Assembly: GCF_022458985.1 (NCBI RefSeq)
Contig: NC_061789.1
Location: forward strand, 9,214,357-9,278,356
Length of the DNA: 64,000 nucleotides
Direction of reading: 5' to 3'
From: Mugil cephalus
Taxonomy: Eukaryota; Chordata; Actinopteri; Mugiliformes; Mugilidae
The notes under the pieces were generated by a model that saw nothing but the letters and a program-made list of their open reading frames with translations, was not told where the DNA came from and made no database searches. The position numbers and the translations under genes are program-made. Positions 35,401 to 45,200 of this stretch are shown here, one piece after another. How positions within the stretch are numbered: the stretch's first letter is position 1; every line of letters begins with the position of its first letter.

Positions 35401-38400
35401 CAAAAAATAAAACCAAAGACAAAAGGTAACCGGACTTTATGGGTTTTCTTGACGACGTTTTGCAACAAACTCTACTAAGTGGCTTCTTCAGTTCACACGG
35501 GTGTGAAGTTCTCACGGATATGAAGAAGCCACTTTTACGAGCGGTCAAACGTCTTCTGCGAAACCCAACAAGTCCACTTGCTTTTGTTATTTTTGGATAC
35601 ACCAAGACCTGGATGAGTGAGAAGCTTCGCAAGCTCGGCCAATTTTATTTCCCAGGTCAAAAGAACCAAAGCTCAGCCTCCTTTCTTTTTAAAAAATGTT
35701 TTTGTGCCTCTGCGTACAGAGCTGCTGACCATCTCTAGAGCGCCACACCAAACAAACAGGTTCAACAAACAAGAGTGAGCACCAAACAGGTCGGAAGGGG
35801 AAAGGTCTGCAGTTGTTGGTGTGTATCAAAGCCAAAAGGTTAAAGGTCAGGTAGAAGAACAGCAAGGCAAGGCAGGCTTGGTGGGAAGGGGTGGGTTTCA
35901 CCTACACTGCATTCCCATTTGAATCCTGAGCCAGGTCCGGCCCCCAGCCTCTCAAGAGTGGACGGCTCGGGGTCAGAGTCAGTTAAGTCCTTAAGGAGGA
36001 GAAAGACACATGTTCACCTTTAAATCAAAGGGTGAATTTGTAGAGTTGGTGTGGTAAAGTTGGTGGGTGTGGGGGGGGGTTGGGGGTAAAAGCCAGAATG
36101 ATCTGCGTGGACACTGTAGGAAAACTGGTTCTACGGGTTCACTGCAGGTACCATCAAAGCTGTCACGCAACAACCTCGGCTGATAAAGACGAAACGATTT
36201 GAGGACTAAATTACAGGATTGATGAATATTAAATGGTAGAAACCAAACAGAAAGTGTATTTAGGTCCTTTTTTTGCCCCTGCAGGAACTTAGAAACTCAT
36301 CATCATGCAGGGGGCCTTCTGGGACTCTTTGGGACAAGGTCCGGTTTGTTTCTGGTATATTTAAAAGTGTTTCCTGCAGAATCATCAGGTGAATTTTAAG
36401 AACCTAATTTTACTATCAGACTATATAACATGTTGGGACTACACGGCCTCCGATTATTATATTTTCAGTAAGTTGCGGGAGTAGAAATATTGCTTATGTT
36501 GATGAAGTTGATGCTTCTTAAAGACTTTCGAAGACTTTTTTGAAAACTGGTTCAGTTCTTGGACAGAACAGTAAACGAGGTTGTAACAACATCGAAAATT
36601 TTCTTTGAGGTTTTTGTGAATAAGTTTAAAAGCCAAAAGGAAACTGAGGGCAGAGCTGGGATCAACGTTTGAGTCCAAGGGGAAAGTGTTTTTAAATTGG
36701 AATACGTGTGAAGTGATCGTTTTAGTCGTCCAATTCAAGTTTAACAGTGACACTTACATGAGCTTGTTTAAAGGGTCCTTTTGTTGGTCGTAGACTGCGA
36801 TTATATTTTTGGTTTTCACCTTGTCAGGTGTCCTACTGACCTTCTCGGAGGGGTCCTTCAAGGCACTGAGATCCTCGTCGTCCTCCTCCAGTATTTTCAG
36901 TGGCTTGCTGGGTGTCTTCTTTCCTTTTGAGTCTCCTTTACCGTCTGAGTTCTGTCCAAAAACACAAGACCGTCAGATTGTAGAGCCACGTGTCGAGAGA
37001 AGAGTTCACAGAAGGAAGGAAACTTTTCAAATTGTACTTTTAAAGCAATGAATCAATCGTTGAAAGTTGTAACTTTGCACGTTTTACTGTAATTTGCTGA
37101 AATGTACTTGAATCGCAGTCTTTCAGGATTATGTTCATCAAACAAAACAAGTAGTTCTGGTCATGGTCAGAGCACCAGTGTATCTCGTACTGATAAAGAT
37201 GCAGCTCGTGCTTCTTCCTCTCGGTCCTCTCTTTCTATCCTTGAACTTTTTGTTGACGTCAGAGCTGCACTGTAGTTATTGTCCCACCTACCTGCACAAT
37301 GGCTTTTGTTTGTTGTTTCTAAAATGCTCCTTTTGTATTTTTTTTTTTTTTTTTTTTTTTTAGCCCCATGCTATGATCACACAAACCGTGAAGACCAGCC
37401 GCTCTGACTCTGTGAGATATTTCCTGTTCTAAGGGATGTTCTCCACTCTGTTAGGATTTACTTTACTGTGCAACATGTTCTTGGATGATTTATGTGATGA
37501 TTTGTTGTGCAGGGAGCTATTTCCTCTAGTCAGCCTCTCAGAATCTCTCCTAACTATGGTCACTGCGTATCCAGAGTTTCTAGAAAAGCAGGATCCATCG
37601 CTAACGTATGTATCCAATGAGAACAGCCTCATCACCTGTTCTTTCCCTTTTGCTTTCTTCAGGAAGTCTTCCACCGCATCGACCGCCTGCTGAAACCGCT
37701 TTCCTTTGTTTATCTTGATCATCTCCTCTTTGTGGGCGTGGTAGGGCTTCAGTTGTTCTACTTTGATCCAGGCGCTGGAGGGAACACACACAGGAGCACA
37801 ACTCTTACACACTCACGAGTCTTTTTGAGAAGGTTAATCAGAACCGGTGCGTCGTCGAGCTCTAAACTCACTGGTCTTCAGTTCCAAAGAATTTCACAAA
37901 GTGGCATTTTTTGCCGCGGGGCTTTTTCAGGTCCTTGGGAGGGCTTACTATCTGGAATGAGCAGATAACATTAGTATGATAAGTATGAGATTTTCATCAC
38001 CAGAATTTATTTAAACCCATTGGGAAGTGTCTCCTTACCTTTCCTGGCCATGGTGGGTAACGACCAAGCTTCCCCCTGTTATAATAGAGATACATTTAAT
38101 CCTGCAATGCTTTCTAGCTCACAAACAAACACAACCCTGATGCTTTGGGACACTTCATTTTACTATATTTCACCACATCACTGCATAATGAATAGAAGTG
38201 GGAAAAATATGGATATGGCAACATGTTGTGATACTTTACAATTTTGATTCTGAATGTCTTAATATCAATTTTAAAAGAAAAAAGTCATGTCTTGGGCCGA
38301 TCGTGAACAACTTCCAACACCACCACCATCACGTTTTCTGTACAAGTGCAATAAATGGGAAATGGATCATTTGGATCAATAGTGTTTTTTCACTCAGTTT

Positions 38401-40415
38401 GTTCAATGAATTATTATTATCCTCTAATGTAAATATTTACAACTTGTATTTTAAGCTGCATTTAAAACTTCTCAGTGAACTATGCAGAAAATCGCAAAAT
38501 ATCAGAATATCGCAATACTGTATCGTATCGTGTCTTAAGTATCGTGATACGTATCGTATTGTGAAGTCGTTGCCAATACCCACCTCTAGTACTGAATATC
38601 ACATACACAACGGTTCAACAAGCTTTTATAATTGAGAATTTAAATCGGTTGAGATTTTCATAAAGATTATCTCAACGTGTAGATTGACTTGCGATTTTGT
38701 GTCAGACCATACGTCAAAACGTCAGTAGAAATGCTTCGTCTGCATCTAAAATCTGACAGCTGCACATGAAAAATTACACTCACCTGCCAGTTCATTAAGT
38801 ACACCAGTGAAAACAAACGCATTTTAATACAACAGTCCTGCACCAAATCTGCCTTCGCGGTGGCTTCAGTTTGTGATCCGAGAGTGAGGAAAGTGTTTCT
38901 GTTATTTAGCCTAGCCCGCTGACTAAAGCAAAGTTGCCAAAATAATAGAAACGTGTGTCGGTACACCACAATGCAAATCGCAAACCTCCAGCTCTCAGTT
39001 GTTTTAAACTAATGCTGAATGCTGTAACCTCCATGCAGCTAAGATTTACTGCAGGATTCCTTATTATTATGGTGCGAGTGTGTTCACTCGTGTACCTAAT
39101 GAACTGGCAAATGAGTTTAATTATAAATCTAATAGCAGCCGACGATGCTGCTGATATAACAATTGGGTTTAAGAAACAAATGTGTGTCGCTGACACTCAG
39201 TTTGTTATGTCGGTGAAAAATACGAACTGGTGCAACAAGGAGACGTACACTCACATGCCAGTTCATTAGGTACACTTAAATATGAATACATACTAAATCT
39301 GGGTGATGTTTTGGCTGAGTTAAGTAACAGAAACACAAACCACAATCCTCCAAAATGATCAAACAGCTGAATTATCAACTTTTCTTTGGCTGTTTCGACT
39401 AAAATTAAACATCTGTGGAGGAAGATTTAGTTCAGGATCCGTGTTGTTTTCACTAGTGCACCTAATGAACTGGCAAGTGAGGGTATTTACAAACAAAATG
39501 CACACTCACTTATCAGGTACACTTGAACATGAATGCACACTAAATCTTAGTGGAGGAAGTGTTATAGTATTAAGCAACTGTGCTTCTTATAAGTTCTTAT
39601 TTTGGAGGCTGTGTGTGTTTGTAGCACTGTTGAATATTATTGTGTTGTTGTTATTTTGACAACAATCTTTTAGTGGGTTATTCTAAATAACACACAGACC
39701 ACAAACTATATTCTCCAAAACGACCACACAGTTGAATTAACACCTTTGTTTTTGTGTTTTAACATAAACTAAACATTATATGAGCCACGGAGGAGGCTTT
39801 AGCTCATTTGTTTTCACTCGTGTACCTAATGAACTGGCATGTGGGGGGTAAAGGGAGGCGATATGGCGTCGCCCCTGAGCTTTAAATACCACCAAATTCA
39901 CGATATGTTGATAACTTTGAAATGAATTCAGAGTGAACTAAATTAAAAGGTCTCTGAGGTTGACACGGAAACCGCTGAAAGAGCTGCGTTACGTATCCGC
40001 TTTGAGCTAACGTCGCTAACCACAACATCTATAACAACTCGTCGAAGCTTTACGCATGCATATAAATAACACAAATGTATATCTACACAGAAAAAAACGC
40101 CACCGGGAGAAGTTTAATCTTCAAATGCAACTTTTAGTAACGAAAAGTCTCGTTTAGGTGCGAGGCTGCTTTCTGTAGCTTGTAGCTAGCTAGCTCCGAG
40201 CTAAACGACGGCTCCAAGTAACGTAGCACGCAGCAACACCTCCTTTAATTATCACTAATTAACACCAACAACTATTATTATCGTCAAACTAACTCGTAAC
40301 GCCTTTTCTGAATTATTTATTTTTTGCAGTGCAAGCAGGAAACCGCGTCGTTAAGAGGCGTTTAAAGGTTATCTCACCACACTAGGTCCCCGATCCTCAG
40401 ATGCACAGTCGCCAT
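29447..40415 (-). CDS. glyr1: GLYR1/NPAC (NDF, NP60), nucleosome-binding factor
   Basis: Exons in transcript order: 40415-40378, 38075-38039, 37951-37872, 37774-37636, 36951-36820, 35989-35906, 34181-34128, 32835-32785, 32688-32615, 32453-32354, 31725-31615, 31122-31021, 30900-30738, 30629-30450, 30340-30216, 29521-29447. They total 1545 nt, or 514 aa (human 553). The PWWP domain starts at about residue 8 with PPWP at 20-23. An acidic/basic linker follows, then a beta-hydroxyacid-dehydrogenase-like domain with the nucleotide-binding GLGLMGSG at 235-242. At Met398 ([10 protein letters not shown]) the family's catalytic Lys is absent, as in mammalian GLYR1. Known roles: nucleosome destabilisation during Pol II elongation and cofactor of LSD2. 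The linker is shorter than in human and no AT-hook (KRGRPPK type) was found. The exon 6 donor (GTAGGT at 35905) was chosen to keep phase and is the least certain join. Confidence 0.96.
31726..32353. other. glyr1 intron 10
   Basis: About 630 bp. It contains GTGCGTTTCCAT at 32039-32050 and the inverse ATGGAAACG at 32323-32331, possible ends of a roughly 290-bp inverted-repeat element that stops just before the exon. Confidence 0.45.
32836..34127. other. glyr1 intron 7
   Basis: No exon is seen. A GAAGTCGGAATTTCCGAGTT stretch at 33350-33369 and a YY1-like AAGATGGCCGCC at about 33434-33445 are the only distinctive pieces. Likely transposon-derived in part, but not assigned. Confidence 0.5.
34182..35905. 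other. glyr1 intron 6
   Basis: About 1.7 kb. It has a CA run near 35287-35310 and an A run at 34609-34623. I see no exon or recognisable element. Confidence 0.5.
35990..36819. other. glyr1 intron 5
   Basis: Includes the G-rich segment 36062-36086 (runs of 3, 9 and 5 G). I looked here for an exon encoding an AT-hook and found none. Confidence 0.5.
36952..37635. other. glyr1 intron 4
   Basis: Contains T25 at about 37338-37362. The exon 4 reading frame stays open into this intron for about 69 codons (to 37429), but no acceptable splice borders were found for a separate exon. Confidence 0.5.
38781..39114. mobile_element. TIR element 1 of 3 (CTGCCAGTTCATTAAGTACA)
   Basis: The left end CACCTGCCAGTTCATTAAG is mirrored by GTGTACCTAATGAACTGGCA at the right end, with about 35 bp of inverted similarity. 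It has no transposase. Confidence 0.75.
39249..39482. mobile_element. TIR element 2 of 3
   Basis: The left end ACTCACATGCCAGTTCATTA and the right end CACCTAATGAACTGGCAAGT are inverse copies of the same terminus as element 1. The interior (CACAAACCACAATCCTCCAA) is shared with element 3. Confidence 0.75.
39501..39847. mobile_element. TIR element 3 of 3
   Basis: The left end is damaged (ACTCACTTATCAGGTACACT). The right end, GTGTACCTAATGAACTGGCA, is intact. The interior matches element 2 around the CCACAA and CTCCAAAACGACCACACAG blocks. Confidence 0.7.
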
Positions 40416-40419
40416 CTTA
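40409..40419 (-). promoter_or_regulatory. YY1-like motif over the glyr1 start codon
   Basis: The minus strand reads AAGATGGCGAC, close to the YY1 consensus AAGATGGCGGC, with the ATG of the motif being the start codon. This placement is common in housekeeping genes. Binding is inferred. Confidence 0.45.
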
Positions 40420-41860
40420 TAACTTTAATAAAACGTCGCACTGAATGAGAGGAAAAGACAACACACACCCACTAATCACATGCGAGGACAAACCCTTCCT
40501 CCCCTATGTAACTTCCGCCACACTGTTTATTATTTCTTGAAGCGCAAATTAAAGCTTATTTAGCGCTTTGGCATGTTGCGTAATCTACGAATAATTTAAA
40601 AATGCAGCGTAAAAATGCAGAAAATAGCGCAACTAAATTAAAAATTAAAAAAAAAAACTTTGTAGTGTCAAATCTGCAGGCGACAAAAATATTATTTTTA
40701 CAGAAATGTGTTTCACATTACACTTATATATTCCGTAATTAACAATATTTAATTAAAAAGTAAATTTAAATCGCTAGTCATGTAAATACCTGGTGCTTGT
40801 TTTAACGGGATTTACTGCCCCCTGTTGGTGGGAGTCCTGCACTACAATCACAGAATGACAAATACACAATTGCCAAAACATTAGGACATTTTTCCACACA
40901 ATAATACATACAATACGATACACATAGTTTAGGTGCTCCTTTAACCTATAAGTCTGTTAAGATATATGTCATATGTTTCAAGGTTTGTGTCTGGAGAAAG
41001 GAGTAAACCTTGAGTAGATAAGATGTATAAATAGTATATAGATCTACACTGTGTATTCTTTGCTCATTTGTCACTCTCAGTCCTCGGGGCCTTGTCTGCA
41101 ATTGTGCCCGACATTTCCACCACTTATGCATTCAGACATAACCATCTCGTAACAAATCCCTCTTTGTGACTATAATAATAAAAAATTGGCAGTTTATGTC
41201 AAAGCTGCATGAGAAAAGTGGTAATTCAGTATCCTTCATTTTGCAGGATGTAGTTGGCAGGATGCAGGGTGAGATTCTGTTAGATTTGTGTATAATGTTT
41301 TATATAACATTTGTATACGTTACAATGAACATATCGTAGTTTTATGGTACTTTTTTTTCATGTATTTGAATGTTGGTTTTTAACCTCCGCCACGCTAGAT
41401 TTTAGTTATATTTTAATTATATACTTTACTCTGTTGACAACTATATTTCATTATTACTTTTCAGATTCATATTTTAAACACAAAAAATTCTTTATTATGT
41501 TCTGTGCATGCTCATAGAATAAATATAACGCCTTTAAAGATTGATCATAATGGCATCTACAGCACTATGATGATGCTTAGACTTGCATGAATATATTATT
41601 TATATAGTTTTATAAATATTGCATCATCTTCGGCTACAGTGATATGAAAGCTTCTAACGAGAGATATCGTAGCCTAGACAGAGTGTGCAGCATGGTACAT
41701 AAGTAATTATATTTGTATTAAGGAAAGCTATCTCCAGTTTACTTTGTGAACTTGTTATTTTTTTTTATTGTATATAGAGAGACATCCGTTCTGTAGCTAC
41801 AGGATCAGGTTAACCACAATTCAATTGACTGAATATGAATCACACAAAGTATACAGTTTT
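40416..41860. other. Spacer between glyr1 promoter and ppl 3' end
   Basis: Contains an ETS-like site (GCGGAAGT on the minus strand near 40510) and CTGCCCCCTGTTGGTGG at 40815-40831, a CTCF-like sequence. No gene is seen; ubn1, which lies here in human, is absent. Confidence 0.55.
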
Positions 41861-41877
41861 CTCAGTTTGATTTGATT

Positions 41878-41883
41878 TTTATT
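41878..41883 (-). promoter_or_regulatory. Polyadenylation signal, ppl
   Basis: TTTATT on the plus strand is AATAAA on the minus strand, about 390 bases past the ppl stop at 42271-42273. The 3' UTR is therefore about 41860-42270. Confidence 0.6.
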
Positions 41884-42270
41884 GAAGCTTGCAGAGGACA
41901 CATCTGTGAAAAGCCCATAAATAAATGAAACATCAAGTACCCGCGTGTAGTGCAATGACAATATGACATCAAAGATATGTTCTCAACCCGAGCACCCAGT
42001 CTTAGAAATTAAAGCTCAACTGAGCAAACTTGCCCTGTGACATCAAGCGTTGTGTAGTTGACTTTAACAATATCAGACACCATGTCTTCGTTACAGTACC
42101 ACAAAACTGAAAATGCAGAAGCAAATAAATACAGAGTGCATTTGGAAATCAAGGATAAGGTATAAAACAACGCCAAATCACCGCAGTATTAGAATCTGAA
42201 CAGAAGCACAACAAAAAGCAAGGAGACTTTTACACAAACAGGTTAAATCTTTAGGAATCAAACCAAAAAG

Positions 42271-45200
42271 TTAGAATGTCCCTTTGGTTTTGCCCGACAC
42301 CATTACACCAAACTCCTGGATGGAGATTTCTTTATTTATGTATTGATTAAGCTGGTGATTTGTGATGTGCCCAAGACGCAACGCATCGTCAATGGAGAAC
42401 TTCTTCCCCGATTTTCTGTCGTGAAGCACAGAGGATTCTCCTGTGGGACCCTTCACCGTGATCTCCTCCCAATCACATTCCTGGCTCTGAAGGTTGACAA
42501 ACATCTTCCAGTCGATCAGCCCGAGTTTGTAGGCTTCCTCTGGTCGCATTTCTTTGCCCGTATCTGGGTCAATAACAACGATTGACCTGCGGAGATGGCT
42601 CTCCCTCTGTTCCCTCTTTATTCTCACCGCCGCCAAGTTCTTCTGAAGCTTCTCGATCTCATCATCCTTCTGGCATGTTATGGCCCTAAGCTCTGCGAGT
42701 TCCCTCTGTAGCGAGTCAAGCCTCAACTCTAAGTTCTTCCCGTCCAGCGGTGGTGCAGACTCCGTGATAAGTCGAGTCTCTTTGCTGGTGATTTCTATCT
42801 CTGACCGAAGTCTGCGGATCTCATTCTGTAGCCTCTGGTTTTCTTGCTGCAGGCGGTTGCTTTCGTCGCGGATGTAGTCAAGTTCTTTAGTGGACTTGGT
42901 GTTTGAGAACTCCATGTCAGAAAGCCTTGAAGTGAGGGTGGACAGCTCCTTGTCAAGTTCTCGTCTTCTTCTCTTCTCTTCTTCCAGAGTTCTCCTTAGG
43001 TTATCAATCTCAATCTCAGCCTCTGGGTCCCTCTCGACTTGGACTTTCTCGGTGCGGACGACTCTTTCCTTCACATCCATCTTCTCCAGGGTGAGCTGCT
43101 GCTGGATCAGGGCATTCAGCTCTTTCTCAAGCAGGGTGCGCTTGTGCTTCTCCTCGTCGAGCTGTAGTCTGAGGATGGAGTGTTCCTTCTCCTGTTGGGG
43201 ATCCTGCTGCAGGACGACCTTCTGTTTGACGGTCACCTTTTCACGATTCTCCTTGTCGCGGATCTCCAGCTCATTAAGTCGGACACGAAGTCTTTGGATC
43301 TCCAACTCTGCATCACGTCTTGACCTGCGTTCACGTTCCAGTTCTTCCAGCTGCATATCCAGGTCAGCCTTCTGCCTCTGTAGCTGGTAGAGCTCTGTTT
43401 TAAGATTCTCCTTTTGCTTTTGCTCCATGTTGATGTTCTTTGAGAAGCTGTCGCATTCTGACCTGAGCAAAGGATCTTCTTCCATCTTGACCACTTCTTG
43501 CTGAACAATCTTCTCACGGACCTGAGACAGATCCATCTTCTTCAGTCTGATCTTCTCTTCTTGGGAGGACCGCTCTCTTTCAAGGTCCAAGCGTTTCTTT
43601 TGTTCGTCAGCCAGTTTCCTCTTCAGAGACTCAATCTCTTCCTTAGTCTTAGGATCTTCTCTGTACTGCAGGACTTCATTGACCACCTCTTTAGTCTGCA
43701 CTTGGGGTTTTGTGTCCTTCCATCTCTCAATCTCACCACGAAGCTGGCGAATTTCCATCTCAGATTTCTCCGTCTGTTGGGTTTTATCTACGATTTCATT
43801 GCGAAGTCTCTCCAGGTCTTGCTCTGTCTGTGGATCTATTTTGTATTTGATCACTTCTTTGATGATCTCTTTGACTTCCACTTGAGGTCCTCTGTTCCTT
43901 AGCATGGTCAACTCATCCTGCAGGCATCTAAGCTGGAGCTCTGCATCCTTACAGCGCCTCTGTTGCTCCACAAGTTCAAGACGGAGATTGGCCACCTCAT
44001 TCTCAGCTTTGGGGTCAGGACGTACAATCTCCCGCATTTTCTCCTGAACGACAACCTTTGACTTCTCCTCCTCCAGACTCGTAATTTTCCTCTGGAGGTC
44101 AGCCTTTTCCCGCTGTGATGATCTTCGTTTGGACTTCTCGTCTTCATATTGCCTCCTGAGGTTTTCGACTTCTCTCTCAAAGGCAACATCTTTCTCTACT
44201 TTCAGCACCTCCTTGATGGAAATCTTTTCCTCTGCCATTGATTTTTCCTTCTCCAGTCTTCGGAGCTTTTCCTGAAGAAATTGCAGTTCATCCTCCAGCT
44301 GCTTCCTGTTGTCCATTTCCTTCTGTTTCCTGTCAAGGAGCACCCGGTACTCTGTTTCAAGTTGGGGATCGTTCTGAACTTTGATCACTTCTTCCTCAGT
44401 GATCACCTCCTGTTCCTTGTTCTTCTCCTCAGCCAGGAGTGTCACCTGCTTCTGTATCTGAACCAGCTCGTTGTCTTTAATCAACTTCTGCCTTCTCATA
44501 TCGTCCAGTTCTTCCCGAAGCTTGCGCACCTCCTCCTCTTGACCGCGGTCTCTTTCTATACGCAAGACCTCCTTCACCGTGTACTGCTGTGCGCCCTCTT
44601 TGATCTCTGTCTCGAGACCACGCAGCTTCATCTTCAATACCTCGAGATCGTTCTCCAGTACGTGGGTGGTGCGGCGCTCCTCTGACAGTTTCTGTTGGAC
44701 TTTGTGGACCTCCTCATCCAACTGGGGATCTGGAACCTTTTTAATCAGCTCCTTCTTCACAATTGTGTCCTGGGGCTTCTGTCCTTCAAGCACATAAATG
44801 TCGGTCTGAATTGACTCAATTTCCCTTTCTAGCTGTTCCCTTCTCTGGATCTCATCTTCCAGCTGCTTCTTGATTCTCCACGGCTCTTCTCCTGGAGCAG
44901 AAGACTGGACTGACTTGACATTGGTAGACTGGATCATAGGGATCTCAGGTTGCTATACGGGAGAGAAAAATCATTTTTATTACTACAGTAGTTTTTAATT
45001 TTCAATGTTAATGTCGTTTTTAGCATGTAACATTATTTTACCTGGTTGAGAAGACTTTGGGCAAACTCAAGATTCTGCAGCCTTTGCTTGTTCACTGCAT
45101 TCACCTCAGTAAACTTTGTCTCAATTGCGGCTTCCTGCAAACATTAAAACAATACGTCATGCAAAGCACATCGAGGGAACAGTTTTTTTGACTAATGACA

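Larger units (their letters stand above)
38076..40377. other. glyr1 intron 1
   Basis: The largest glyr1 intron, about 2.3 kb. Nearly half of it consists of three adjacent inverted-repeat elements, listed separately. Confidence 0.7.

Noticed and set aside
37429-37635. Possible extra glyr1 exon from read-through of exon 4
   Set aside because: The frame stays open, and the Ser/Lys/Asn-rich residues look linker-like. However, the exon 4 donor is good and no acceptor gives the right phase.
38076-40377. Alternative first exon of glyr1 in intron 1
   Set aside because: Open frames here fall within the TIR elements and lack PWWP-like sequence.
42890-43390. Serine-rich 166-codon plus-strand ORF opposite ppl
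   Set aside because: It lies wholly antisense to the coiled-coil coding exon of ppl. Its composition mirrors the Glu/Arg/Lys codons on the other strand.
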